The notes: generated by a model not told the origin, from the letters alone. A stretch of DNA of 64,000 nucleotides from Blastococcus sp. HT6-30 (GCF_039729015.1 NZ_CP155792.1:1822001-1886000), one strand, 5' to 3'. Shown: positions 36,808 through 45,943, numbered from the stretch's first letter. Numbers and translations: made by a program.

Positions 36808-37131
36808 TCAGCGCGAGCTGTCGGACGAGCGTGCCTGGTCCGCCCGGGCCCGCAGGTCGGCGGCGCGGAGCTCGGCGAGCCGGGCCTCCTCCTGCAGCTG
36901 CGCGTTCGGGTCGCCGGACGGGGCCGGCGGGGGAACGATCTCACCGCGGACCGGCGTGGTGCTGACGGCGTCCTTCGAGCGGACGTCGTCGTCCTTCATG
37001 CCCTTCATCTCGCCCTTGAAGATGCGTAGCGAACGGCCGAGCGAGCGCGAGGCGTCGGGCAGCTTCTTGTAGCCGAAGAGCAGCAGGATGGCCAGGATGA
37101 TCAGGCCGATCTCGAGCGGGCCGAGTCCCAT
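36808..37131 (-). CDS. tatA: twin-arginine translocase subunit TatA
   Basis: 107 residues: [26 protein letters not shown] is the single N-terminal helix, FG hinge and start of the amphipathic helix ([19 protein letters not shown]). The acidic, probably unstructured C-tail is longer than in many TatA proteins. Multiple copies form the pore or membrane-thinning patch of the Tat system. Same order (pafBC, tatA, tatC, helY) as Rv2096c–Rv2092c. Confidence 0.95.
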   Translation of the reverse strand: MGLGPLEIGLIILAILLLFGYKKLPDASRSLGRSLRIFKGEMKGMKDDDVRSKDAVSTTPVRGEIVPPPAPSGDPNAQLQEEARLAELRAADLRARADQARSSDSSR

Positions 37132-37242
37132 GGCGCGTCCTCCAGAACGTTCGGGTGGCTGCGGCGATGCTACGCCGGGAAGGGTCGTCCCATAGGCCTG
37201 CGCCGACGCCGCCGGGCAGGCGGCGGCGTGTTCGCCCGCCGT

Positions 37243-37449
37243 TCAGCCGGCGGTCGTGCGCTGGTCGCGCAGCTGCGCGGCCCGTTCCGCGGACTGCTGC
37301 GCCTGCGCGCGCACCGGGGCGACGTCGCGCTCGGCCGCCTCGAGCTCCCGGCCCAGCCGGGCGAAGGCGCCCAGCGTGCCGTGCGCGACCACACCGAGGA
37401 CGACGAGCGCCAGCACCACCACGACGGCCAGGACGATCCAGAACACCAC
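37243..37449 (-). CDS. small single-span membrane protein with coiled coil
   Basis: 68 residues: one transmembrane helix (VFWIVLAVVVVLALVVLGVVAHG) followed by an amphipathic segment, LGRELEAAERDVAPVRAQAQQSAERAAQLRDQ, likely a coiled coil on the cytoplasmic side. It begins 10 bp after the pafC stop and sits between pafC and tatA, so it is probably co-transcribed. Two adjacent GTG codons (37449, 37446) could start it. No family recognised; the layout is like small DUF948-type proteins. Confidence 0.65.
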   Translation of the reverse strand: MVFWIVLAVVVVLALVVLGVVAHGTLGAFARLGRELEAAERDVAPVRAQAQQSAERAAQLRDQRTTAG

Positions 37450-37459
37450 GGCGGCGACC

Positions 37460-38434
37460 CTAGCCGTCGCGGCCCGGCGGAACGCCGTACCGGGCGAGGG
37501 CGGCCCGCGCCTCGGCGGCCACCTGGACGCCGATCTCGGACGGCTCGTCGACGACCGCCCTGCCGCCGAGGGTGGCCACCAGCCGCCGCGCCCAGGCGAG
37601 GTCGCCGGTGCGGACGGTGACGGCCAGCCCGCCGGGCGGGTCCTCGACCGGGGTGACGTCCTCGGTGGGGTAGTACTCGGCGACCCACCGCGCGCTGCGG
37701 TCCAGCCGCAGCCGGACCGCCGGGGCGTCGGGGGCCGGCTGGTAGATGCCGTCGTCCAGATTGCGCCCCGTGGCCTGCGGCGGGGGCGCGGCCGCCTCGT
37801 CGAGGACGACGACGTCGTCGAGCCGGTCGAGCCGGAACAGCCGGACCCCCTCGGCCCGCCGGCACCAGGCCTCCAGGTACGACCGGCCGTCGACCAGGAG
37901 CAGCCGCATCGGGTCCACGGTGCGCTCGGTGCGCTCGTCACGGGTCGGCACGTAGTAGTGCAGGTGGAGGGCGCGGCGGCGCTCGAGGGCGTCGCGGACG
38001 ACGGCCAGGTTCTCCTCCCGCGCGTCCACGCTGACCGCCACCGGGCTGACCCGGTCGGCCGCGTCACCGGCTGCGGCCGACACCTTGGCCAGCGCGTGGC
38101 TGACCGCGTCCCGCTCGGCGAGCCCCGGCAGCTCGAGCAGCGTGCGCAGCGCCACCACGAGCGCGACCGCCTCGTCGGTGGTCAATCGCAGCGGCCGGAC
38201 CATGCCGGCGCTGAAGGTGACCCGGACCCGGTCGCCCTCGAAGGCGACGTCGATCAGGTCACCGGGACCGTAGCCGGGCAGGCCGCACATCCAGAGCAGC
38301 TCGAGGTCGCTGCGCACCTGCCGTTCGGTCACGCCGAAGTCGCGGGCGACCTCGGCGACCGCCACCCCGTCGGGGCGGGCGCTCAGGTACGGCACGAGGG
38401 CCAGCAGCCGGGTCATCCGGTCGGTCGTCCTCAC
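37460..38434 (-). CDS. pafC: WYL-domain transcriptional regulator PafC
   Basis: 324 residues: winged HTH (TRLLALVPYLSARPDGVAVAEVARDFGVTERQVRSDLELLWMCGLPG), WYL domain with YYVPTRDERTERTVDPMRLLLVDGRSYLEAWCR and a WCX C-terminal extension. With PafB it forms the heterodimeric activator of the LexA-independent DNA-damage response in mycobacteria, thought to respond to single-stranded DNA via the WYL domains. The GTG overlaps the pafB stop as GTGA, ensuring equal synthesis. Confidence 0.94.
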   Translation of the reverse strand: MRTTDRMTRLLALVPYLSARPDGVAVAEVARDFGVTERQVRSDLELLWMCGLPGYGPGDLIDVAFEGDRVRVTFSAGMVRPLRLTTDEAVALVVALRTLLELPGLAERDAVSHALAKVSAAAGDAADRVSPVAVSVDAREENLAVVRDALERRRALHLHYYVPTRDERTERTVDPMRLLLVDGRSYLEAWCRRAEGVRLFRLDRLDDVVVLDEAAAPPPQATGRNLDDGIYQPAPDAPAVRLRLDRSARWVAEYYPTEDVTPVEDPPGGLAVTVRTGDLAWARRLVATLGGRAVVDEPSEIGVQVAAEARAALARYGVPPGRDG

Positions 38435-39408
38435 GCGCCCTCCCCCATCGCGGCCAGGCGGGTCAGCCGGGCGATGACCGCCTCGCGGACCTGGGCGGGC
38501 GCCTCCACCACGACGTCGGCGCCGTAGGCGGCCAGCTGGTCGGCCAGCGCCCACGGCTCGGTGGTGCGCAGCTGCAGCCGGTCGTCGCCGTCGTCGGCGG
38601 GGCCGAGCGACGTGGCGTGCCGGCGCAGCCCCACCGCGGTGCCGGGCCGGGCGCGGACGACGACCAGGTGCTCCTCCCCCCCGACCTGGCCGGCCACGAC
38701 CGCGGTGAGGTCGAGGTCGGCCGGGGGCTCGAACGCCCCGGCCGGGCCGACCGCCTTGGGTGCGCCGACCACCCGGGACAGGCGGAACACCCGCGGGGCC
38801 TGCCGGTGCAGGTCGTGGCCGACGAGGTACCAGCGCCCGTGCCAGGCGACGACGCCCCACGGCTGGACGTCCCGGCGGACGGCGGTGTCCTCGTCGGGAC
38901 GCCGGTAGTCGAACTGCAGCCGGCGGCGGTCGCGCGCCGCGGCGTAGCAGGGCTCGAACGCCGTCTCTCCCCGGTCGATGCGGGGCTGGATGGGGATCGA
39001 GCCGGAGGTGTCGACGTCGACCCCGGCGGCTCTGAGCTTGACCAGCGCGCTCTGCGCGGCGCCGGCCAGCTGCGCCGACTCCCAGAGCCGCAGTGCCAGG
39101 CCCACCGCGGCCGCCTCCTCGCCGGTCAGGTGGATCTCGGGCAGCTCGTAGTCGGCGCGGGCGATGCGGTAGCCGTCCTCGGTGTCGAAGACGCTGGTGC
39201 GGCCGGTCTCCAGCGGCACGCCCATCTCGCGCAGCTCGGCCTTGTCCCGCTCGAACATCCGCTTGAACGCCTCGTCGGCCCGGTCGCTGCCGTCGTCGGC
39301 CTCGTAGCCGGGCACCGTCGCGCGGATCCGTGCGGCGGTCACGTACTGCCGGGTGCTGAGCAGCGCGATGACCAGGTTGACCAGTCGCTCCGCCCGCTTG
39401 GCCGCCAT
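38431..39408 (-). CDS. pafB: WYL-domain transcriptional regulator PafB
   Basis: 325 residues: N-terminal HTH (RLVNLVIALLSTRQYVTAARIRATVPGYEADD), the EAFKRMFERDKAELREMGVPLET linker typical of PafB, a WYL domain (LQFDYRRPDE...VVAWHGRWYLVGHDLHRQAPRVFRLSRV) and a WCX domain. Partner of PafC. Despite the name (proteasome accessory factor) it is not needed for pupylation. Leaderless: TAGCCT box ends 7 nt before ATG 39408; the divergent DUF3866 gene has the same hexamer. Confidence 0.94.
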   Translation of the reverse strand: MAAKRAERLVNLVIALLSTRQYVTAARIRATVPGYEADDGSDRADEAFKRMFERDKAELREMGVPLETGRTSVFDTEDGYRIARADYELPEIHLTGEEAAAVGLALRLWESAQLAGAAQSALVKLRAAGVDVDTSGSIPIQPRIDRGETAFEPCYAAARDRRRLQFDYRRPDEDTAVRRDVQPWGVVAWHGRWYLVGHDLHRQAPRVFRLSRVVGAPKAVGPAGAFEPPADLDLTAVVAGQVGGEEHLVVVRARPGTAVGLRRHATSLGPADDGDDRLQLRTTEPWALADQLAAYGADVVVEAPAQVREAVIARLTRLAAMGEGA

Positions 39409-39415
39409 GACGACC

Positions 39416-39421
39416 AGGCTA
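39416..39421 (-). promoter_or_regulatory. -10 box (TAGCCT) of leaderless pafBC operon
   Basis: On the minus strand TAGCCT, 7 nt, ATG at 39408; no SD. Confidence 0.6.
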
Positions 39422-39475
39422 GTCAGCCGGTGCCCGGTCCACCTCGCCGGTGCGCCGTCCCCGGGGTCCGCTGGC

Positions 39476-39481
39476 TAGCCT
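39476..39481 (+). promoter_or_regulatory. -10 box (TAGCCT) of leaderless DUF3866 gene
   Basis: TAGCCT, 6 nt, ATG at 39488. Together with the pafB box, both divergent starts lie within an 80-bp intergenic region. Confidence 0.6.
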
Positions 39482-39487
39482 TCCTCC

Positions 39488-40660
39488 ATGCCCTTCTCCG
39501 CCACTCCTCCTCCGCCCTCGCGCATCCGTTGGCGCCGCGGTCGGGTGACGGCCAGCGCACGGAGCGGGCGGGACACCTTCGCGCTGACCGTCGACGTTCC
39601 CGGCGACGGGGAGCTCCCCGCCCTCGCGTACGCGTCGCTGGTCGGCTCACCCGAGGTCGGCGACGACGTGCTCCTCAACACCACGGCGCTCGCCCAGGGC
39701 CTCGGGACCGGGGGCTACGCGCTCGTCGTCGCCCTCCCCGACCGGCTGCCGCCGGACCCGGAGGGCCCCGGCCACCTGGTCAAGGCCCGGTACACACCGC
39801 TGCAGGTGACGGTGCAGGGCGTCGACGAGCAGGAGACCGAGCACCACGCCGCGATCGCGGCGGCCGACGACCTCGCCGGGATGCCGGTGGTGGTCGCGGA
39901 CCTGCACTCGGCCCTGCCGGCCGTCCTCATCGGGATGCTCGCGACCGACCCGGACCTGAAGGTCGCCTACGTGATGACCGACGGCGGCGCGCTGCCCGCC
40001 GCCTTCTCCCGGACGCTCGACGCGCTGAAGACCTCGTTGGCGGGGGTGGTCACCGTGGGTCAGGCCTTCGGCGGTGACCTGGAGGCGGTCACCCTGCACA
40101 CCGGGCTGCTGGCGGCCAAGCACGTGCTCGGCGCGGACCTGGCGATCGTCAGCCAGGGGCCGGGCAACCTGGGCACCGGAACGCCGTGGGGCTTCTCCGG
40201 CGTCGCCGCCGGCGAGGCGTGCAACGCGGTGAGCGTGCTGGGCGGCCTGCCCGTGGGTGCGCTGCGGATCTCCGACGCAGACCCGCGTCCCCGGCACCGC
40301 GGGGTCTCCCACCACTCGCTGACCGCGTTCGGGCGGGTGGCCCTCGGCGGAGTGACCCTGGTCGCGCCGCGGGGGCTGACGTCGGAGCTGGGCGGCCAGG
40401 TGGACGAGGACCTCGCCGGGCAGCCCGAGCGCAACGTCGTGGTGTGGGTGGACACCGACGGGCTCGACGCCGCTCTGGGGCTCTCCCCCGTGCCGCTGCG
40501 CACGATGGGCCGCGGCTACCCCGAGGAGCGCGCCTACTTCCTCGCCGCCGCCGCGGCCGGCCGCTACGCCGCCCTGCAGGTACCCCTGCCGGAGGCCGCC
40601 CTGGCCCAGGAGGGGCCCACCGAGGGCACCGACCGAGCGGGGGCGGACGCCACCACCTGA
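39488..40660 (+). CDS. DUF3866 family protein
   Basis: 390 residues, soluble. IRWRRGRVTASARSGRDTFALTVDVPG, VLLNTTALAQGLGTGGYALVVALPD and SQGPGNLGTGTPWGFSGVAAGEACNAV are the diagnostic blocks of the actinobacterial/firmicute DUF3866 family; the middle VVADLHSALPAVLIGML also fits. Function is unknown; two Gly-rich loops suggest nucleotide or phosphate binding but this is speculative. The gene lies between pafB and pafA but on the opposite strand, with its own leaderless promoter. Confidence 0.88.
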   Translation: MPFSATPPPPSRIRWRRGRVTASARSGRDTFALTVDVPGDGELPALAYASLVGSPEVGDDVLLNTTALAQGLGTGGYALVVALPDRLPPDPEGPGHLVKARYTPLQVTVQGVDEQETEHHAAIAAADDLAGMPVVVADLHSALPAVLIGMLATDPDLKVAYVMTDGGALPAAFSRTLDALKTSLAGVVTVGQAFGGDLEAVTLHTGLLAAKHVLGADLAIVSQGPGNLGTGTPWGFSGVAAGEACNAVSVLGGLPVGALRISDADPRPRHRGVSHHSLTAFGRVALGGVTLVAPRGLTSELGGQVDEDLAGQPERNVVVWVDTDGLDAALGLSPVPLRTMGRGYPEERAYFLAAAAAGRYAALQVPLPEAALAQEGPTEGTDRAGADATT

Positions 40661-40764
40661 GGCCGTGCGGGAACCGGCCCGCAGGGGTCCGCGCAGGCAC
40701 GACCCAGCGGCTCGACGCCGTCGGGCACGGCACCGGGCCGCGGTGCAGGCCCGAGGACTGCAGC

Positions 40765-42123
40765 TCACATGGAGGCGATGAGCTTCTCGACGCGCTCGTC
40801 GACGGACTTGAACGGGTCCTTGCACAGCACGGTGCGCTGGGCCTGGTCGTTGAGCTTGAGGTGCACCCAGTCGACGGTGAAGTCCCGGCGCTTCTCCTGG
40901 GCCTTGCGGATGAACTCGCCGCGCAGCTTGGCGCGGGTCGTCTGCGGCGGCACGTTCTTCGCTTCGAACACCCGGGGCTCGTGGACGACGCGGTCGACCT
41001 GACCGTTGCGCTCGAGCAGGTAGTAGAGGCCGCGGGTGCGGCTGATGTCGTGGTAGGCGAGGTCCATCTGCGCGACCCGCGGGGAGGACAGCGGCAGGTC
41101 GCGCTTGGCCCGGTACCGCTCGATCAAGCTGTACTTGATGGCCCAGTCGATCTCCCGGTCGATGAGGCTGAGGTCCTCGCTGTCGACGGCCTTGAGCACC
41201 CGCCCCCACAGCTCCAGCATCTGCCGGTGCACGGGGCTGCAGCCCTCGCGGTCGACGAACTCGGTGGCCCGGCTGTGGTACTCGGACTGGATCTCCAGCG
41301 CCGACATCTCGCGGCCGCCGGCCAGCCGCACCTTGCGGCGGCCGGTCATGTCGTGGCTGATCTCCCGGATCGCCCGGATCGGGTTCTCCAGCGTCATGTC
41401 CCGGATGGGCACCCCCGCCTCGATCATGCGCAGCACGAGGTCGGTCATGGTGACCTTGAGCAGCGTCGTCGTCTCGCTCATGTTCGAGTCGCCGACGATG
41501 ACGTGCAGCCGGCGGTAGCGCTCGGCGTCGGCGTGCGGCTCGTCGCGGGTGTTGATGATCGGGCGGGACCGGGTGGTGGCGCTGGAGACGCCCTCCCAGA
41601 TGTGCTCGGCGCGCTGGCTGACGCAGTAGATCGCGCCGCGCGGCGTCTGCAGCACCTTGCCGGCGCCGACGACGACCTGCCGGCTCACCAGGAACGGGAT
41701 CAGGACGTCGGCCAGCCGCCCGAACTCGCCGTGCCGGCCGACGAGGTAGTTCTCGTGGCAGCCGTAGCTGTTGCCGGCCGAGTCGGTGTTGTTCTTGAAC
41801 AGGTAGATGTCGCCGGTGACGCCCTCCTCGGCCAGGCGCTGCTCGGCGTCGACCAGCAGCCCCTCGAGGATCCGCTCGCCGGCCTTGTCGTGGACGACCA
41901 GCTCGGAGAGGTCGTCGCACTCGGCCGTGGCGTACTCGGGGTGGCTGCCGACGTCGAGGTAGAGCCGGGAGCCGTTGCGCAGGAACACGTTGGAGCTGCG
42001 CCCCCACGACACCACGCGCCGGAACAGGTACCGCGCCACCTCGTCCGGCGAGAGCCGACGCTGGCCCTTGAAGGTGCACGTGACGCCGTACTCGGTCTCT
42101 ATCCCGAAGATCCGTCGGTCCAC
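40765..42123 (-). CDS. pafA: Pup–protein ligase PafA
   Basis: 452 residues, family-typical. [14 protein letters not shown] opens the carboxylate-amine-ligase-like fold; [19 protein letters not shown] carries the catalytic Asp region, [19 protein letters not shown] and [20 protein letters not shown] are metal/ATP-binding blocks. It phosphorylates the Pup C-terminal Glu and joins it to lysines of target proteins. The start is GTG 42123, fixed by a TAGTCT box 6 nt upstream. It has its own promoter rather than being read from prcBA. Confidence 0.97.
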   Translation of the reverse strand: MDRRIFGIETEYGVTCTFKGQRRLSPDEVARYLFRRVVSWGRSSNVFLRNGSRLYLDVGSHPEYATAECDDLSELVVHDKAGERILEGLLVDAEQRLAEEGVTGDIYLFKNNTDSAGNSYGCHENYLVGRHGEFGRLADVLIPFLVSRQVVVGAGKVLQTPRGAIYCVSQRAEHIWEGVSSATTRSRPIINTRDEPHADAERYRRLHVIVGDSNMSETTTLLKVTMTDLVLRMIEAGVPIRDMTLENPIRAIREISHDMTGRRKVRLAGGREMSALEIQSEYHSRATEFVDREGCSPVHRQMLELWGRVLKAVDSEDLSLIDREIDWAIKYSLIERYRAKRDLPLSSPRVAQMDLAYHDISRTRGLYYLLERNGQVDRVVHEPRVFEAKNVPPQTTRAKLRGEFIRKAQEKRRDFTVDWVHLKLNDQAQRTVLCKDPFKSVDERVEKLIASM

Positions 42124-42129
42124 GCTTCG

Positions 42130-42135
42130 AGACTA
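42130..42135 (-). promoter_or_regulatory. -10 box (TAGTCT) of leaderless pafA
   Basis: On the minus strand TAGTCT, 6 nt, GTG at 42123; no SD. Confidence 0.6.
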
Positions 42136-42179
42136 GGCGCCGGGAGCGACACAGGCCCATCGCCGGACCCGCGGGTTCG

Positions 42180-42527
42180 CTACCGCTTCGCGTCGAGCCG
42201 CTGCAGCAGGTCGTCGAACGCCTGCTCGATCTCGTCGTGTCCGTTCTGCGCCGCGCGCTGCTTGCCGTGGATCAGCGCCGCCCGGTTGACCTTCGCGAAG
42301 TCCCCGTAGGGGAAGTGGTAGCGCTTCTTGGTCTCCACGTTCGCGTCCGGGTCGACGGCGAGGTGCCAGGCGGCGTAGCCGTCCCAGCCGTGCTCGTCGA
42401 TCTCGGCGTTGCCGTCGTCGGCGGACGGCGCGGCGTCGGACCACTCGGTCTCGTCGTCGTAGGTGCCCGCGTCGATCAGCTTCCGCGCCCGGGCGACGGC
42501 GTCCTGGTTCACCTCGTAGTTCGGCAT
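42180..42527 (-). CDS. conserved hypothetical protein in proteasome operon
   Basis: 115 residues, acidic, soluble, no cysteines: MPNYEVNQDAVARARKLIDAG, WSDAAPSADD, EHGWDGYAAWHLAVDPDANVETKKRYHFPYGDFAKVNRAALIHGKQRAAQ. The aromatic-rich middle (YAAWHL, RYHFPYGDF) looks like a folded domain; I believe similar short proteins occur in other actinobacteria but know no function. It starts 27 bp after the prcA stop, on the same strand, so it is probably the last gene of pup–endonuclease–prcB–prcA. Confidence 0.8.
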   Translation of the reverse strand: MPNYEVNQDAVARARKLIDAGTYDDETEWSDAAPSADDGNAEIDEHGWDGYAAWHLAVDPDANVETKKRYHFPYGDFAKVNRAALIHGKQRAAQNGHDEIEQAFDDLLQRLDAKR

Positions 42528-42554
42528 GCCGTCTCCCCTACCCAGCCGACGGGC

Positions 42555-43436
42555 TCAGTCCTCCGGTTCCCCGTCGGTCCGCGGGTGGCTCTCGCCGGTG
42601 TCGGGAACGCCGCCCGCGGTGTCCGGCGCCGCCGGGTCGCCGAGGCCGGCGGGCGTGCCGGGTGCGGGGTGGGTGGGCACGTGGGCGGAGTGCTGCGTCT
42701 GCGGCTCCTGCTCCCCGGCCTGCCCGTCGCCCAGGAGGCCGTGCAGGGCGGCGCCGACGACGCGTCGGAACGCCCGCTTGGGCCGCCGCCGGTCGAGGAC
42801 GGCGACCTCGAGCTGCTGGGCGCCCAGACGAGCGGGGCCGCCGTTGCCGGCGCCGGCCGTGGCGGGGCTGACGGCGGAGAGTGCGTCGACCCCCACCTTC
42901 AGCGCGTCGGCCAGGCCCATGCCGGGGTGGAAGTTCTCGCGCAGGTGCGAGGTCACCGAGTCGGCCTGACCGCCCATGACGACGAAGTGCGGCTCGTCGA
43001 CGACGGAGCCGTCGAAGGTGAGCCGGTAGAGCTGGTCGCGGTCGGGGGTCTCCCCGACCTCGGCGATGCAGAGCTCGACCTCGTAGGGCTTCATCTGCTC
43101 GGTGAAGATGGCGCCGAGCGTCTGGGCGTAGGCGTTGGCGATGACGCGGCCGGTGACGTCGCGGCGGTTGTAGGAGTAACCGCGGACGTCGGCCAGGCGC
43201 ACCCCGGCCACCCGGAGGCTCTCGAACTCGCTGTAGCGGCCGACAGCGGCGAAGCCGATCCGGTCGTAGATCTCGCCGATCTTGTGCAGCGTGGAACTGG
43301 GGTTCTCGGCGATCAGCAGGACGCCGTCGGCGTAGGTGAGGACGGCGACGCTGCGGCCGCGGGAGATGCCCTTGCGGGCGTACTCCGAGCGGTCACGCAT
43401 GACCTGCTCGGCGGAGGCGTAGTACGGCATGGTCAT
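42555..43436 (-). CDS. prcA: proteasome subunit alpha
   Basis: 293 residues. [39 protein letters not shown] is the H0 helix and gating N-terminus; [23 protein letters not shown] and [38 protein letters not shown] are core. The last ~65 residues form an acidic Pro/Gln/Glu-rich tail absent from the fold. Alpha rings cap the 20S core and dock ARC via its C-terminal residues. The ATG lies 3 nt past the prcB stop with SD GGGAGG 8 nt upstream; a second ATG follows two codons later. Confidence 0.97.
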   Translation of the reverse strand: MTMPYYASAEQVMRDRSEYARKGISRGRSVAVLTYADGVLLIAENPSSTLHKIGEIYDRIGFAAVGRYSEFESLRVAGVRLADVRGYSYNRRDVTGRVIANAYAQTLGAIFTEQMKPYEVELCIAEVGETPDRDQLYRLTFDGSVVDEPHFVVMGGQADSVTSHLRENFHPGMGLADALKVGVDALSAVSPATAGAGNGGPARLGAQQLEVAVLDRRRPKRAFRRVVGAALHGLLGDGQAGEQEPQTQHSAHVPTHPAPGTPAGLGDPAAPDTAGGVPDTGESHPRTDGEPED

Positions 43437-43439
43437 GGC

Positions 43440-44297
43440 TCAGGCCTCCCGCTCGGTGTTCTGGCGGTCCGCGGCCGCGCGCTCGGTGACGATGCGGTCG
43501 GCGACCGCGGCCACCTCGGCGTCGGTCAGCCGGACGGCGCCCTCGGCGTCCACCCGGTAGACGATCGGGTAGAGCCGGCGGACCGGGTCGGGGCCGCCGG
43601 TGGCGGAGTCGTCGTCGGCGGCGTCGTAGAGGGCCTCGACGACGGTGCGGGTGGCCTCGTCGGCGGGCAGGCCGTACCGCCAGGTCTTCTTCAGTGAGTT
43701 CTTGGCGAACAGCGATCCTGAGCCGACGGCGGCGTACCCGCGCTCCTCGTAGTTCCCGCCGGTGACGTCGTAGCTGAAGATGCGCCCCGGGGAGGAGCCC
43801 GGCGCGGCGTCGAGGTCGAAGCCGGCGAAGAGCGGGACGACGGCGAGACCCTGCAGCGCGGCGCCGAGGTTGCCGCGGATCATCTGGGCCAGGCGGTTGG
43901 CCTTGCCGTCGAGGCTCATCGTGAGCCCCTCGATCTTCTCGTAGTGCTCGAGCTCGACCTGGTAGAGCTTCACCATCTCGATCGCGATGCCCGCGGCGCC
44001 GGCGACGCCGATGACGCTGTAGGAGTCGGCCGGGTAGACCTTCTCGATGTCGCGGCTGGAGATCAGGTTGCCCATCGTGGCCCGGCGGTCGCCGCCCATG
44101 AGGACGCCGCCGTCGTAGGTCGCCGCGACGATCGTGGTGCCGTGCGGCGCGATGTCACCCACGGGCAGCTGTGGAACGGGCCGGCGGCCGGGCAGGAGCT
44201 CCGGCGCGGCCGTCGACAGGAAGTCGGTGAACGAGGAGCCCACCCGGTCCAGGTAGGCGGGCGGGAACCCGCTCCGGCCAGCCGACGACTCGCTCAC
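43440..44297 (-). CDS. prcB: proteasome subunit beta (with propeptide)
   Basis: 285 residues. A 53-residue propeptide ends in IAPHG, followed by [21 protein letters not shown], where Thr54 is the N-terminal nucleophile released by autoprocessing. Lys and Asp/Glu of the active site lie in the [10 protein letters not shown] and later blocks; [26 protein letters not shown] is typical. The catalytic subunit of the 20S proteasome. The GTG at 44297 is chosen because it starts the propeptide in phase with family length; a 97-bp gap separates it from the endonuclease gene. Confidence 0.97.
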   Translation of the reverse strand: MSESSAGRSGFPPAYLDRVGSSFTDFLSTAAPELLPGRRPVPQLPVGDIAPHGTTIVAATYDGGVLMGGDRRATMGNLISSRDIEKVYPADSYSVIGVAGAAGIAIEMVKLYQVELEHYEKIEGLTMSLDGKANRLAQMIRGNLGAALQGLAVVPLFAGFDLDAAPGSSPGRIFSYDVTGGNYEERGYAAVGSGSLFAKNSLKKTWRYGLPADEATRTVVEALYDAADDDSATGGPDPVRRLYPIVYRVDAEGAVRLTDAEVAAVADRIVTERAAADRQNTEREA

Positions 44298-44394
44298 CCA
44301 TCCACCTCTCCCGCCTGCGTCTGCCGGCGTGACCGCTGCTCCACCGGGACGCCGCGCGTGGTGCTCGCGCGCCTTCCCGGACCTCGCTGCGACC

Positions 44395-45057
44395 CTACCG
44401 GCGGCCGGTGACGTCGGCTGGCCCGTCCGGGTCCGCGCTGCCCACGGCCTGGAGGAGCGCCAGCGCCTGCTGCTCACGGTGGTGCTGCACGTAGAAGGCG
44501 GCCATGTGCAGCAGGTCGGGGTCGTCCCTGAACTGCCCGAGACCGCCGTTGCAGTTGAAGCAGAGGAGCGCACGAACCGCGCCGGTCTGGTGGTCGTGGT
44601 CCACGTGCTCGGCGGGGTTCGTCCGGCAGACGGCGCAGACCCCGCCCTGCGCGGCGAGCATGACGTCGGCCTCGGCCGCGGTGATCCCGTACCGGCGCGC
44701 CAGGTGGTACGTGCGGGAGCCCCCGACCTTGGCCCGGGACGCCTTGCCTCGTTCGTTGTGGCAGGGCAGGCAGTAGGTGCCGTAGCCCGACGCGGCCGCG
44801 CGTGAGCGTGGGAACCCGGCGACCGGCTGGACATTGCCGCAGTCCGGGCACCACTTCGATCCGTCCGGCACGAAGAGGCCAGCCGGAGGGACGCGGTACC
44901 GGCGTGCCTCGACCCGCCGCGCCTCTCGACTCCGCGAGGACCGCTCCGCCAGATGCTGGCGGCAGTAGAACGCCAACCCGTCGCGTGCGCGACGGTTCCG
45001 GCTGAACTGGGCTATCGGCAGGTGGCGGCCGCAGTCACGGCAGAACTTCGTGTCCAT
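44395..45057 (-). CDS. HNH endonuclease VII-like protein embedded between pup and prcB
   Basis: 220 residues with three cysteine modules: [15 protein letters not shown]...[21 protein letters not shown]...TYCLPCHNE, and the catalytic recombination-endonuclease-VII/HNH domain [19 protein letters not shown]...[16 protein letters not shown], in which HVDHDH and Asn form the nuclease site and two CxxC pairs bind structural zinc. No signal peptide. Phage T4 EndoVII cuts branched DNA; the substrate here is unknown. The gene starts 30 bp after the pup stop on the same strand. M. tuberculosis has pup, prcB and prcA directly adjacent; I recall a similar insertion in Streptomyces. Confidence 0.9.
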   Translation of the reverse strand: MDTKFCRDCGRHLPIAQFSRNRRARDGLAFYCRQHLAERSSRSREARRVEARRYRVPPAGLFVPDGSKWCPDCGNVQPVAGFPRSRAAASGYGTYCLPCHNERGKASRAKVGGSRTYHLARRYGITAAEADVMLAAQGGVCAVCRTNPAEHVDHDHQTGAVRALLCFNCNGGLGQFRDDPDLLHMAAFYVQHHREQQALALLQAVGSADPDGPADVTGRR

Positions 45058-45087
45058 GGAGTCGGGATGCGCAGGCGATGATCTTGT

Positions 45088-45297
45088 TCACTCCCCGCCT
45101 TTTTGTACATAGGCACGCACGAACTCCTCGGCGTTCTCCTCGAGGACGTCGTCGATCTCGTCCAGGAGCGAGTCGACGTCCTCGGTCATCTCCTTGTGCC
45201 GCTCGGCGACCTCGGTGTCGACCGAGGCCTCGACCTCGTCTGTCTCCTCGCGCGACCGCGTCGCCTTCTGCTGCCCGCCGGTGTCCCTGGTGGCCAT
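45088..45297 (-). CDS. pup: prokaryotic ubiquitin-like protein Pup (Gly-Gly-Glu form)
   Basis: 69 residues, largely disordered. MATRDTGGQQKATRS, the central helical ARC-binding segment (VAERHKEMTEDVDSLLDEID) and the C-terminus EEFVRAYVQKGGE. It ends directly in Glu, so unlike mycobacterial Pup-GGQ it can be ligated by PafA without deamidation. SD (GGAGGG) lies about 6 nt before ATG 45297. First gene of pup–endonuclease–prcB–prcA. Confidence 0.97.
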   Translation of the reverse strand: MATRDTGGQQKATRSREETDEVEASVDTEVAERHKEMTEDVDSLLDEIDDVLEENAEEFVRAYVQKGGE

Positions 45298-45532
45298 CGC
45301 TCGCCCTCCGCTCCTGAGAACTGCTGCTGCGCAGAAAGCTACCCGCACACACCGACATCCGGACGCCCCGAGAGCGACTCCGCCCTGCCCGGCACAGGCG
45401 ACCGGCCGACAGGAGGCATGTCGCGGCACCGTCATGGAACCGTCAGGGCTCCGGGCTGTCGGCCGTAGCTCCGGGCGGGAACACCGAGGGTGCGGACCGT
45501 CACCTCCTCGGTCCGACGACCGTTCAGAGGCC

Positions 45533-45943
45533 GTGGCGGACGCCCGGCAGCCGGCCGAGAGGGACGACTGGCTTCCCGACGGCCTCCAGCAGGATCTGCG
45601 GGAGCTGCACGACGTCCCCGCCGATCAGCGGGCCGAGAGGCTGCAGGACGTCCTGCGGTCCGGCCTGGACGGCGAGTACGGCGGAGAGGTCGAGCAGTGG
45701 ACCCAGCAGCTCGAGGGGTTCCCGTCCTCGGTCCCGGAGGACCTGCGCGACGACCTCGGGCAGCTGTCGGGGCAGGAACCCGGCCAGCTCCGCGAGGACC
45801 TCGGTGACGTCGTCGTCGACTCGGCCCGCTCCGGTCAGTACGGCCTGGGCCTGGACACGCGGACCGGCTGGGCAGGCGACGCCGCGGAGCGGTCGAACCT
45901 CTCCAGAGCACTCGACGGCACCTCGGGCGACGGCGGCAACTGA
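45533..45943 (+). CDS. acidic hypothetical protein between pup and dop
   Basis: 136 residues from GTG 45533, rich in Asp, Glu, Gln and Leu (DGLQQDLRELHDVPADQRAERLQDVL...SSVPEDLRDDLGQLSGQEPGQLREDLGDVV). Third codon positions are almost all G/C from this GTG onward but mixed before it, so the GTG is preferred to an in-frame ATG at 45434. No family recognised; helical, soluble. It is divergent from pup and convergent with dop, splitting the two. Confidence 0.6.
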   Translation: MADARQPAERDDWLPDGLQQDLRELHDVPADQRAERLQDVLRSGLDGEYGGEVEQWTQQLEGFPSSVPEDLRDDLGQLSGQEPGQLREDLGDVVVDSARSGQYGLGLDTRTGWAGDAAERSNLSRALDGTSGDGGN

